NCBI RefSeq assembly: GCF_963678975.1
Contig: NC_089274.1
Span: 372,001 to 436,000, forward strand
Length of the DNA: 64,000 nt
From: Dysidea avara
Taxonomy: Eukaryota > Porifera > Demospongiae > Dictyoceratida > Dysideidae
Direction of reading: 5' to 3'
Shown here: in pieces, positions 1-19,756 of the stretch
How positions within the stretch are numbered: the first letter of the stretch is position 1
Layout of the letters: every line of letters begins with the position of its first letter
The notes under the pieces: model-generated
Told to the model about the DNA's origin: nothing
Seen by the model: the letters and a program-made list of their open reading frames with translations, nothing else
Database searches by the model: none
Made by a program: the position numbers and the translations under genes

Positions 1-46
1 AGTTTTATACTTGTTTAACTGAGTACAATACATGGTCAACACTCAC

Positions 47-8361
<8,315 letters not shown>

Positions 8362-9363
8362 CTGTTACCATAACAATCATGTCAACACCAACCCATTGGG
8401 CTATTGTACTGTTATATGGTTAAGTCTGTGTAATAACTATAGCAAGTCACTGGACAGTGTCACAGTAGTACAGTGTTGGGGTAATGACACACACTTACTG
8501 GAGCAGAGTTGACCCCACCCAACTATAAATTTTGCTCTTGGCTAAATATCTAGACTGTTGGAACCTTTGGTTTCTCCAGTTTGAATGACCTACCATATAC
8601 ATATAATCTTCTGCTTTTCATTTTACTATGAGGTGGTGGTCTTTTTAGATCTAGTTTGTACAAACTGCACGGTGAATAATAATTGGCAACTAATTTTATC
8701 ACTTGGCAAACCTAATATCAGTTGGACAAACTAGCTGTACACTATCAACAGCAACTTATCACTGCATTCAAAATAGCAACCAATTTCTATCCAACATAGT
8801 GAGCACACAGTCAGACTTGTTCACTGACCACACAGTGTACAGATCAAGTCACCACTTGGTCTGACTTCACTTAATGTTTCTGATTTCCTAATGTGACCAT
8901 GTAGTAGTGTAACTAACTTGTACTGGCTACTTCCTTACCATAACTACTTGTCCCCCTCCCCAAGTTCATACAGGTCAGCAAGACTAACTATATCTCTAAA
9001 GCAACTGTGTCAAGGAAGACTATTAACATACTCATGGTGTGGCATTGGCCTGTTAATTAAGTAAAAGTTTCACAGCTCAACACCCTTGGGGGGTGAATGC
9101 CATTGTTGTTTCCTTGAGCAAGTAACCTTATTTCCAAATGCAGCCAGCCTATGTACCCAGTTTTAAACTAGCAAATAATTGCGGTAGAGCCAAGAACAGC
9201 CGACTGATGCTCAATAGATCAGTGATCATTAGTGAGGTGTGGTGACTCCCTCAACTGGAGATAAGCAGGGGGTCTCTAATCATTTTAGAGAACCTCTCCA
9301 GAGGTCCCTTAAACTCCCATCATTTTCTAAATGATGTTCTAACGCTACAGCACTAGCCAGTGT
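8362..9363. other. Intergenic or 5' region of NEK10, no resolved exon
   Basis: About 1 kb upstream of the first resolved kinase exon. A possible small minus-strand exon near 8497-8520 (LGGVNSAP before a GTAAGT donor) resembles the LGGIENLA segment of NEK10, but its link to the next exon was not settled. I see nothing else that can be supported. Confidence 0.4.
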
Positions 9364-9404
9364 CATAGATAATATACCTACTGTCAATAGGTATATTATC
9401 TATG
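9364..9404. repeat. 41-bp perfect inverted repeat (hairpin)
   Basis: CATAGATAATATACCTA, a 7-base loop, then the exact reverse complement TAGGTATATTATCTATG. It lies 8 bp before the left end of the MITE at 9413 and may be the remnant of another small element. Confidence 0.85.
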
Positions 9405-9412
9405 CCGGTGTA

Positions 9413-9710
9413 AGGCTACTCCAAGAAAATTCATTGTTTCCCATTTCATTGATCTCAAAACTGCATGCGGGCGGGCAGTTCATTAGCTATGTTACTAATT
9501 TTTAAATCCTGACCCACACAACAGCTATTAGAGCTAAACTAAGGGCATGAAATAGCTCCATGAGTTATGACTCTGAATAAGGTTATTGCTAGAAATAGTG
9601 CCTGTGTACAACTGCTACACATTCACGTGATAAATAATGAATAAATGTTCAGTTTACAGCATAGCATGCGGGCGGGAAATGGGAAACAATGAATTTTCTT
9701 GGAGTGGCCT
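9413..9710. mobile_element. MITE with 36-bp TIRs starting AGGC
   Basis: The left end (AGGCTACTCCAAGAAAATTC onward to 9448) and the right end (reading back from GGAGTGGCCT at 9710) match as inverted repeats with one mismatch. Both ends are followed inward by TGCGGGCGGG. The element at 54352-54703 has the same layout, so the two are probably one family. It lies about 215 bp upstream of the TATA box of the next gene. Confidence 0.88.
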
Positions 9711-9925
9711 ATTAAATACCGGCGAGGGAGGGACCAAATATGCCAAACAAGGGACTAAATGTTCTCGTACCACCTGCAACATGTCATGTACTATATCTAT
9801 CATATTTATTCCAATACCTTTAGTAGCTTCCGAACAATGAGGTTTATATTCTTATTATCGCCCATCAGTTGTTATAACAACAGTTGTGTCACGTGATGCT
9901 TTAGCTGTGACGTACCATGACTGAT

Positions 9926-9934
9926 TATATAAAG
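9926..9934 (+). promoter_or_regulatory. TATA box of the CUB-domain gene
   Basis: TATATAAAG lies 97 bp before the ATG at 10023, preceded by GTGACGTACC (CRE-like) at about 9906. With a start site 25-30 bp downstream the 5' leader would be about 65 bp. The position fits the clear signal-peptide exon that follows. Confidence 0.55.
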
Positions 9935-10022
9935 CCTACTTCCTACTTAAGGCGAAGTAGTTGTAAAATAATTCCTAAACTAATTTGTATCATACCGCGT
10001 TATCTCTAGTTGAGCAGAGAAG

Positions 10023-13000
10023 ATGTATAGCTATACATTGTTGTTTGGGCTGCTTAATACGTTCCTTGTATCTCGTCTCGTGTCAGCAGGTACTAAAGTA
10101 GCACTAGTCAATAAGTTGTTACTTGTCTGTACTGTATTGTTAATGGTGCACTGTATGTTAATGTACTGAATATGTCTATAAGCACTGGGGGCCAGAATCT
10201 TAAAAAACACCTTACAGCTCTTGTTCTCAATTTGCAAGAACGACTAGCTAGACGTGTTATAGTAATTTGACTGTAGCTGGGATGCCACTCTATTCACTAA
10301 CAACTTCACATATGAAGAATATAATCAATGACAGCTAGTTTAGAGACGTGGTAATCATCAACTCTGGTACGTACATGAATAACCTTGTAACCTGATACTG
10401 TGTGTGTGTGGCTTCTCCTGAGATCCTCATTTGTAACTGCCATATCATGTGTATTGCATCATATCAATGATGACTAGATCAGCACCCACATGTACAAAAC
10501 AATTTTTGCTGAAAGAATGATAGTCAACCTTCAAACAATAGATTGCTTGAAACAAGAGCTCATATTATATAATAGAAAACTTGAAACGATTAGCTCTAAA
10601 TATCCTCATGCCTGTTGTCCTATTATTATGACTTTAATTTCTATGATCTTTAAGTGTTAATTGCTCTATAGCTAGTATAAGATGATTATAAAGTGACTAT
10701 ATACTCACAAGAATGTACTTGCCAGCTGTCATCAGCCAGACTTGACTGTGGTTAAATATTATATCCTTTTAGTGTTTGATTTCTTATGATGGGCAATTAA
10801 ATTGTAATTCCTCTGATATTCTGGTCAGTATGGCACCATAGTATTACCATATATGGCATAGAGTCATGTTGAGTATGAAATAATCACATATAGTATAAAC
10901 AAACAGAATTTATTAGACCACAATTGCCATCCTATGTAGACTTGTTGCTTGCCAACCAGACAGTGAAACTGGACCTGACTGGACGTCTTTCTGGTGCAAA
11001 TTGCAGTGACAATGATGTGATAGATTCGTTAGAGGATCGGTTAATCAGCTACCTTAACCTCTATGCTACTAGTGTTGTTGATATGCATTGTACATTCATA
11101 GCAACCAGTGACAGGCAATGTAACAGGGCTTCTGTTGAAATGTGTGTATTGTTAACATGTGTTGCAAATATGCTGAGCGATGATCTGGTCACCAGTGTTA
11201 GACAGCAACAGGCAGCTATCAAAAAGATTATGGACAGGAAAACTAGTGAACGCTTTACAGCTGATGGTGTTACCATGACCGTGAGACTGTTCAGTAATTC
11301 TGAACAGCGTAAAACAGCATCACCGACTTGTGCTGAGGACTGCAGCCAAGTGGAGCAGGGTCCAGTCTACCTGTGCAATTGTACATGTAAGTTGATCAAT
11401 ATTAACAGTTAAGTGGCCCATTAAATGCTGTTCAATGTATCTATTCAATATTTAACCCAAACAATCCATATACATGATATTCTTGCAGCCAAACAGATGT
11501 CAAGATCATCCTGTCTTCCTAATGTCTTATTGGACATCACAAACATTTATACAGTCAACAATACCAGCTGTGCTCAACAGAGCTGGGCTGACATACCTTC
11601 TCTCCACCAGTATCCAGTTAGTCCTATCTTATTTGAAGGATTGAGGTTCTCAGTAACTACTGGCTCTGCAGACACTTCATCTGTTTGTAATGACACCATC
11701 ACAGGATTGCAGTTACATGTTACGACATCTTTACTTGTTGAGGTTGAGAGGCCACAGTGTGGAGCAGATAACTCTTGTGTTATGAAGTTCAACACTAAAC
11801 AACTGGCAACTGTCAAGCGCTTCTTTCAGTGTATTCTATCAAGTGTGCCTCAAGCAACCATTTCTGGACAGGTAGCTACATCACTCAAGGTTGACACTAG
11901 TCTGATGTGTGAGAATGGATCAGTTCTGGCTGCTAATGGAAAGTGTTGCTCTGAAGGTGAGTACTATTATAGGGAAATATCCTATTGTAAATTTTCCATA
12001 TTAGGTTGTGATTGTGGCAGCCGACCTCCAGTGGATATTACTATAGTACTACACTTTACTGTTGAACAATTATCATCTACTCAATGTTCTCAACTCAACT
12101 ATACTAAACTCATCAGTACTATAGTGTCATGGATGAGTATCGGCGGTGAACTGGTACGACAATTTGGTGGACACTTGGAACTGTGTGCTAACCCAACCGC
12201 TGACTGTGATGAAATGGTAAGATTATTACTTGCATCACATGATCCCATGGTTACCATACCCTAGGATGGAGCAGTAACCAGTCTGATAGCTGATGTGCCA
12301 CTAAAACTAATTCTAGCACCATACGTGTCTGTATCCTCTCAAGATGAGCTAAGGGTCTTCATCGCTAGCAGCATCAGAGGATTTATTGAAGGATCTGGTG
12401 ATGTCTTGTTAGGTGATGGGAAGTATGTGTCTGCTAAAAACTTTACTGTTGAGTTTGGAAATGGTTAGTGATGTAATGATCATGGTATGGTGATCACATA
12501 CAACATGTTTTATATGTCTTATAGAAAGTAACGTGTTTTAAACCAGGCGCACACCCACAGCCAGCCGAAAGCCAGCTGTGGGCACACACCTGGTTTACTG
12601 AAATTGTTTTCGTAAAAGTGTATGTGTGTGTGTTCATTTCGCTTTTACCTAGCTATGTTTGTCTGTACGCACCCATGTGAGCAAAATTGTTAAATAATGG
12701 TAAAAGTAGCTTTTACATAAGAGTAAGAGCGAAAAGAAGTCTGTATTAAGCTTCTGCACAGGTAAACTTTGCTCTGAGGTGATTTCTTTTCGGCGGTCTG
12801 AAATATGGGTATGGCAACTCTCCTCAGACTTTGTGAATTACCTTCCCTTCAGGCATTTAACAACTGAAAAACAACAGTGCAGGCCTCGTAGAATAGCCTA
12901 TCAAGTTGAAAGGGGGCATATCCCTTACGTATGCGATGAGGCTTTGTCAAGAGAATTTGTTGGAAAAAACATGATAGTCAAACTATAAAACAGTTTAGAA

Positions 13001-14811
13001 GATACTTCTGTGCATAATATGTTGGTAAAAGCGGTTTGTTTAACAAGCGCTTCCTTAGCAGTGCATAGCAACGTAATTAAAAGAATTACGAAAATTTCAT
13101 AAATTATGAAATACGAGAATTACACACTAGTAATAAATGTATTATTGAACAAATAACCCTATTTGTTATAATACATAGTTGGTTAATTCCAGATGAGTTA
13201 GCTAGCTGCATGGCGCCTGGTTTTTAGAAGTAGCACACACAACATCAACTTGTTATATATGTTGCAATAAGACGGTTTGGTTATTTTACTATCTGTGAAG
13301 GTACCAACCGTTAACTGGTTAACACATAGTCTGCACATGTTGTTGTGCTGTTCATGTCATAACAGGATGTACAGCAACTACTTTGACTACAACAACTACT
13401 ATTACTCCGGAATCACCAACTCGTAAGAATTGTTGTAATTCTCATATAGTTATATCAGTTCCTAACAGCTACCTGTCTTCCTGGGTCATATGTTAAGGGT
13501 AGAAATTGTAGACTATGTCCCACTGGCCACTACACAGATCAACCTAACCAAGATGCTTGTGTCCAGTGTCCACAGGGTAGGACAACTGTAGGGAAGGGAT
13601 CGACCAGTGTGGACCAGTGTGTAGGTATGTGTTTTGTGTAATGTGTGATGTCATGCGATGTAATATGATGTCACATGCAATATAATTTATGATGTTATGT
13701 GAGGTAATATGATGTCATGTAATGTAATACAGTGAAAACTCTATAATCCAACAAGTATATTCACTATATGATGTAATATGACCACAGCACCTTGCCAACC
13801 TGGTCACTTCTCTGGCGATGGTCATCTCCCATGTGATCCTTGTCCTATTGGATCTTATCAACCGTACATTGGCCAGACTTCTTGTAGGAAATGTCTCTCA
13901 GGATATACCACTATCATTAGTGGTGCTACAGAACCGCTGGAATGTAGTTCTGTAACAGTAGCTCCACCCACTACTACAGCTCCACCCACTACCACAGCTC
14001 CACCCACTACCACAGCTCCACCATGCAATATCATAACTTGTAGGTGTATACCATACTAGTGTGTTACAAGTGACATATATACTAATGTATAGATCCCATG
14101 GTGAATGTGGCTGACAACTTCTTCACTTCCCCGAACTATCCTAACAATTATCCTGTTTTGCAGCGGAGGAGCTACAATTTGCAGTGTGCTAGTAACCAGC
14201 AAATACTAGTATTTATTATCGACCAATCTATGGGCTCTGGTGACTCCTTATCAGTTGGTACCAATCAATACACTGGTAGTATTAGTGTTCCCTTATCAGT
14301 AACCCCTCTTACCAGCAGTACCACCATCACATTTGTATCTGACTGTCAAGGAACCAGCAAAGGTTTTAAGATAGCATATGGATGTTATGGTAAGTTGTGT
14401 TAATACTCAGAGGGAGCTATATGTCATGAACTCCACAGCTTTTGTCCTATACAACTTATTTTGCTGAAAATAGTTTCACTGAATATTTTTAGGATCACAA
14501 TGTTGTTACAAAGTTTCCTCCTGTAAAACTTATTTACTATGCAGTAGTTTGTGCCATCTGTGTTACAGGTAGTGATCTTGCTGAAAGTGTGAATAGGATA
14601 GCATTTGACTGTGAAGTTCGGAAATATCTCGAGGTAAATAGACAAGTAATTATACATGATCCATATAGTTACCCAACAATAGACTAGAGATGATGTGATT
14701 AGGAAGTTACTGAAAGTGTTAGATGGAACAATCGACATTTTATCAGTTGCTGCTGACCCTGATTTTGCTCCATTGACAAAGGCCTTTATCAGTGGAGGAA
14801 GTCTTTGCTGA
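10023..14811 (+). CDS. Secreted cysteine-rich protein with two GCC2/GCC3-like modules and a CUB domain
   Basis: Complete gene model, 793 aa. Exons: 10023-10089, 10907-11386, 11489-11956, 12005-12216, 12265-12463, 13366-13422, 13469-13624, 13788-14039, 14093-14389, 14569-14633, 14683-14811. All junctions are GT-AG and phases match throughout. Exon 1 is a signal peptide (MYSYTLLFGLLNTFLVSRLV...). Residues about 23-475 are extracellular with many Cys and N-glycosylation sites and match no family I recognise. A Thr-rich linker (TTLTTTTTITPES) follows. Two ephrin-receptor-like GCC2/GCC3 modules come next (CLPGSYVKGRNCRLCPTG and CQPGHFSGDG...CPIGSYQ), then three APPTTT repeats, a CUB domain (FFTSPNYPNNYP ... 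GFKIAYGCYG) and a short acidic tail. No transmembrane helix is seen, so it is probably secreted. Role unknown; extracellular matrix, adhesion or recognition is inference. Confidence 0.88.
12537..13227. mobile_element. TIR element in intron 5 of the CUB gene
   Basis: TTTTAAACCAGGCGC at the left and GCGCCTGGTTTTTAG at the right form imperfect terminal inverted repeats about 690 bp apart. Near the left end is a short hairpin (CCACAGCCAGC...GCTGTGGG). It accounts for most of the 902-bp intron, whereas several neighbouring introns are 48-110 bp. The open frame at 12779-12988 inside it has no recognisable homology. Confidence 0.6.
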
Positions 14812-14916
14812 CTTGTATAATAGACATCCGCACAAACTGTATAGTATTAATCATATGTGTCAATACTACGTCTAATTCAGTATATTCATGATACATTGTA
14901 CACTCAACATGCATAT

Positions 14917-15515
14917 AATAGACAAATTCCATAATAAGACTTTATAACATAGAAATAACTGTTGCCCCTAGCAACCTGAATTTCCCATTATTTTTAGGTG
15001 ATAACATCTAAAGTGACTTCTCCAAATTTTGAGGATAGCATATATATGTCATAAGATATGACATTTTGAAATTTGTGGTTTTCCCATACATATCTATGTG
15101 AGAGGGCTACAGTGGCCCCTTCTGGGAAATCACAAAAATGAGGTATTTCAACATATGCAAAAACTAAAAATTCAAAAGTACATGTACTCAATTTTACATA
15201 ATTTGTAGGTGTGATTGTCAACAATAATCTCTCCAAGTTATAAATGGATAGTGTATATAGGTCATAAGATATGACCATAGATAACTACACCTTGAATCCC
15301 ATGATTTGTGTGATTACTGAGAAGGGGCAACTGTTGTCCCTCTCATTAACAATGTATGGGAAAATTGCAACTTCAAAATGTCATATCTCATGACTTATTT
15401 ATGCTGTCCTTTTAAAACTTGGAGAGGTGACTTTAGACATTGACACCTACAAATAATGTAAAATTTAGGTTGCTAGGGGCAACAGTTGAATTTTTCATTA
15501 TGAAATTTGTCTATT
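14917..15515. mobile_element. Foldback element, about 600 bp
   Basis: ATAGACAAATTCCATAATAA at the left is mirrored by TATGAAATTTGTCTAT at the right. Inward, TTGCCCCTAGCAACCTGAAT at 14963 is mirrored by TTGCTAGGGGCAACAGTTGA near 15470, and the inner arms (GATATGACATTTTGAAAT and TTCAAAATGTCATATCTCAT) also pair. The whole element can fold into one long imperfect hairpin. The minus-strand open frame 14994-15278 is a by-product of this. Confidence 0.8.
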
Positions 15516-17656
15516 GCAAGAAGGGATTTGTAGCCTTTATTGACTAAAGCAACCACCAATGAGCTGTTCCAGCTGCATGGTGTACAATATAGTTATTCCA
15601 AGGTGATGGGTGTGTGACTCATTACTGTTGTTATACTCACCAGAGGAATAGAAGTACCAATTTATAAAAAAGTTGTACAATGAATATGATCTGTCAAACC
15701 TTCTTCTGTGCAGTGTAGCTGATTATAGTGAATTCTACCATAACCTTAACAGCATACGTAACTACATGACAAACTCAACTTGACAGCTACCATTGTTTGT
15801 ATACAGTAAATTCACAAGTTTACTGTTACAAGAGTCAGTAATTGTTTCATCAATTAGCTGATGCAGTAACTATAGACGAATGCCTATAACTATTTATGAA
15901 AAGTTTACAATCATATAGACATGGTAACTCCATATATAGACATGGTAACTCTATATATAGACATGGTAACTCCAGTTTAAATTGCATGGCTGTTTTCCAT
16001 GGGCTATGAATAACTGTTTTACATTAGTTTTATAAATTTATTCATTTTTAAAAAAATTTGCAGACAGCATTATAATTTATTTATTCATTTTAAACACTTT
16101 GAATGCGATGCAGTTTGACAAGTCTGCATTAACTGCAGGTCTGTGGGAAACTGAGCTGTTTATATATATAGTATACGTGTAACAGTGCATAGCTACTGAC
16201 ATGGCATACAATCTGTATCAAAGTTGTGGGGAGTAGATCGGGATTGGTATCTTGAACATTAGCATAGTATAAAACATCTACTTTACAGCACATGCGAGGG
16301 AATATATAGATATCATGAATTATTAAATGATTCAGCTGTCTTTTGATGATGCATGTACATTGATTGATTGAGATTGATAATTGGTAGGGTGTTCATATAG
16401 GTAAGAAATTCTACTGAAATAAGAACATCTTGTGGCAATGTTCGAATGAAGATAGTACGTGTTTCAATTTCTGAGCTTTAACGAGTTGAGTAGTTCCTGA
16501 GAAAAAGATAATGTAACCAAAATAATGAAGCGCAGTGGCCACTTCACTTTCAGGTCAACAACTGATAGCTGAGGCGTGCGTTCAGATGACTCTGGCGCCA
16601 TCCTTTCATTTGATGCGGTATGTGTGGGTTCACCATTCATAATATCCCTTGTGGGTTCACCATTCATAATATCCCTCCATTATCCCTCCATTACTTGTTT
16701 CCCTATACATTTTCCCATGATCCCTAATCAAACTTAAAATTTCTAATTAATTTGTTTACTTTTTATAACATGGAGGTCACCTACACCTAACATTTAATCC
16801 CTGTAATTCATTCATGGGTATAAACTACATGATAAATGTACACTAGTATATCTGCAGGTGTATACTGAGGCGACCTCCCTTGTTTCCCTACTTTTTTCTA
16901 TGATCCCTATAGCTAATCGAACTTAAAATTCCTAATTTTTCCTTATACTTGTACAATTATATATATGTGCATGTCACATGCATGAACGCATGGTCATTAA
17001 TTTGTTAGTGAATTTTGAACCATTTAAATGTTCAAGGTCCATAGCTCTTAATCCTTAATTGATTATTATAGCTCCTTAATTGTTGTACCCCATCATATAC
17101 AATTACAACAATTATTATTATTACTGCATGGACATATAGTGTTTACTGATTATGCCCAGGGGGAAGAAAATTACAAGGGTGGGGGGATTTATAAGAGGGG
17201 GGGGGGGGGGGGGGGAACATAATGTACAATTAGCAATTAGCTATTTACAAATGATTAGTTATAGCTACAGATGTTATCTAGAAATAATTTCTTATCAGTC
17301 ATTTCAATTAATGAGGTTAATATTGGGTTCCACTGAATCAATGATAGTTCTTGGGAAGTATAGCTGTTTCAATATGCTGTGGTGTTTGCACTTGGGTGGA
17401 TAAAATGAAGTGGATGGTGGTGGCAAGTGTGTATAGTTGTCCTCAAAAAATGTTGTGCACACTACACATGCAGCATAGCTAATTCATATACTGACTGTAT
17501 TTATTCCAGGCATCTATGTTTTGGTGTTGGAACCAACAGTCCAAAAATTCTACCTTGGCTCAAACAAAAATAGACCACAGCCCTCAATAGCGAATAACAT
17601 TAGAGTCATTTATAGATTTGAGGTTCATTTTGTCTCATTATAGGGAGAGTTTTTTA
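15516..17656. other. Non-coding stretch
   Basis: I see no gene. There is a short direct repeat of TATAGACATGGTAACTC (15916-15972, three copies), a duplicated ATAATATCCCTCCATTATCC block near 16660, and a G run (17187-17214). Confidence 0.6.
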
Positions 17657-18061
17657 AAGGCAGTGGTTACTGAACCGAAAGTCGGTTCCGAATAAGCCGG
17701 ACTCACTATTGAACCGACAGTAAAACTTAGATAAAAAGGGTAACTAAATGAAAAAAAACCCACAAAACTCAACCTGGGCTCAAACCCTGGACTACTGCAA
17801 CTGTAGGCAGTGTGCTAACCACTATGCTACCGCTGCTAGCTACCCACTACCCCTACTTTTCTACCTTATAAATGCTACTCACGTAGTAGTCTCACTATAT
17901 AGTAAGAAGAACGAACCTAAAGGTGAAGAAGAAACCAAAGCTGAACCTGAACCTATCCCTAAACTAAATAATGCTACTTTTCACGTCCCCTAAAGTTGAA
18001 TGCTCGGCAAAACTACTAGATGCGAAAATAAAAAACCTTTCGGTTCAGTAACCACTTCCTT
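17657..18061. mobile_element. TIR element with 25-bp ends containing a tRNA-like segment
   Basis: AAGGCAGTGGTTACTGAACC... at the left and the reverse complement (...GGTTCAGTAACCACTTCCTT) at the right differ at one base in 25. The length is 405 bp. The interior carries a tRNA-like sequence on the minus strand (separate entry). Superfamily not assigned. Confidence 0.85.
17768..17850 (-). repeat. tRNA-derived sequence (SINE head or tRNA pseudogene)
   Basis: On the minus strand TAGCATAGTGGTTAGCACAC fits an RNA polymerase III A box. About 30 bases on, GGGTTTGAGCCC fits a degenerate B box inside a T-arm-like hairpin (CCAGG...CCAGG region). A stem ACTGC/GCAGT with an 8-base loop sits where the anticodon arm would be. 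The acceptor stem does not pair well, so it is not a working tRNA. Confidence 0.6.
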
Positions 18062-18391
18062 ATATAAAATAGTTGTTCCAATACTGAAGACGGGGTTAGA
18101 ATATAGGTACTTGAACACTTTAGTAGAATCATAGACACAGTATACCATAGGGATTGGAAACGGAGACTCGCGCACAAACATATCCGTGTCTCGCATGACG
18201 TAAAGAACGCACCGTCACTAGGGCTTTCATCCGTAGCTAGTAATCATAGATAATAGAGGGCGTAAACGGGATTGGAAACGCGCTCGTATTTACCTAGCAA
18301 CCGCTTTCTATCCGTGTTATCAGTGCGTAGTGACTAAATTCAGCGAAGTTTTGGTTCTTCTAGTTATCGGTTTAACAGCTAAAGAAAGTGT

Positions 18392-19615
18392 ATGGCAGGT
18401 GCAGGTACTTAACTCGGTTCTTGTTGTCTGCTAACTAATTATTTGACGTTGTAAAGGGTGTGGCTTACAGCGTGCGGTTTACCGCATTAGCAGTGACAAA
18501 CTATAGGACTAATTGCCAGCTTCGCCTACATTTTGGTTACAAATTGAACCATATTTCCATAGCTGATAACTTTATACCAAAAGCTAATGTTCAAATAGTC
18601 CATTCTCCTGAGAATTATATCCATGCCATATATTATTGTTTTTTACTCTCTATCTACAGCTAATGGATCCGGATATGTGAAAAGTGGAATTGAGTCCATT
18701 TTGAAAGAAGAATCTTTTACAGTGCCATCACATACAGCAAGAAATGTAATTAATATAGCAAAAGAAATGAAGAAATGGATTGAACAGCCTGAGAACAATG
18801 CGGAAACGAAAAGATTTGAAGAAAACCTAATGAAATCCATCGAATCATGCTTCACATACAAGGGAAAAATTCCAAAGAAACAGAGGGAGAAAATGTGGAG
18901 CGCATACCACACACTGCGTACATCAGCTAACTATCTGAGCTTATGGAAGAACTTTTGTAAAACAGTGGGCACTGAAGGGTCACCAATTTTTTACCAGTAC
19001 ATTGGAGATCATGTGCTGAAGGAACTAGCTAAACTAAAATACCCAATTTCCACTAATATTACCATCGAAACTGAAGAGGCTGCACTTACATATGAAGAAA
19101 GGAATGGACTTCACTATGCTACAGGGTACGTGCCAAGGTCATTAAAGAAGAAGCTATATCGGTCAAGCCATCAGCATAAAGAGGTATTAATTTCTCTTTT
19201 GAGAAATCTGCTCGATGAAAGAAATGATGATTTTGATGACTCAACAGATTGGATCAGTTTGATAGACAGAGGTGGACTGAAAAGAGTCAACAATGATACA
19301 TACCAGTTGTTTGTGGCCTTTGAAACACAATTACGAAAGCAGATCAATTCACAACATATTCCACTACTAGGGGCAGAGAGCAAACAAATTCTGCTGAACA
19401 ATGACAATGTCTAGTTCTTTTGGAGCATAGTTTGTACAGAATGGGAAGAAGAGATTGGCAATGTCCTACTTGAGATGATTGTAAATGAATGGGTCACAAT
19501 ACGTGGATTTTCATATGCTAATAATTGGATAGAGAAGTATAAGCAGGATACCCAGACAACAACTGGGAAGTCTAAAGGATTACGAAAACAACTATTGGCA
19601 ACTAAAAGTGAATAA
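18392..19615 (+). CDS. Second (non-transposase) gene of the P-like transposon, with one in-frame TAG
   Basis: Exon 1 is only MAGA (18392-18404), then a 255-bp intron, then exon 2 (18660-19615). The product would be about 322 aa. It is acidic/basic mixed, without signal peptide or membrane segments. Notable stretches are KMWSAYHTLRTSANYLSLWK, HYATGYVPRSLKKK, WISLIDRGGLKRVNNDTYQL and a conserved end WVTIRGFSYANNWIEKYK. The frame is interrupted once by TAG at 19412-19414 and resumes in the same frame. An AATAAA follows at 19738. A homologue lies at 23678-28292, so the gene belongs to the element. The pattern 'Y-x-AGYV ... (N/D)RGG(L)' loosely recalls the C-terminal part of THAP9-like transposases; function unknown. 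Confidence 0.75.
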
Positions 19616-19737
19616 AAAGCAGCATGTACAATACTCACTTCACACACATGTACACATGCACGCACGCACACAAACCCACACACTACTAATCTGCTACCAA
19701 TACTGCTATACATATGCACATTTCATGTAGCTAATGA

Positions 19738-19743
19738 AATAAA
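19738..19743 (+). promoter_or_regulatory. Polyadenylation signal of the transposon's second gene
   Basis: AATAAA lies 123 bp after the TAA of the plus-strand gene and 14 bp short of the stop codon of the convergent transposase gene, so the two transcripts would nearly meet or overlap at their 3' ends. Confidence 0.5.
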
Positions 19744-19756
19744 GATATAAATCTAG

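Noticed and set aside
14994-15278. Minus-strand ORF of 94 aa as a gene
   Set aside because: Lies wholly within a foldback element and has no motif.
17748-17993. Plus-strand 81-aa ORF
   Set aside because: Antisense to the tRNA-like segment inside a TIR element; no domain or splice context.
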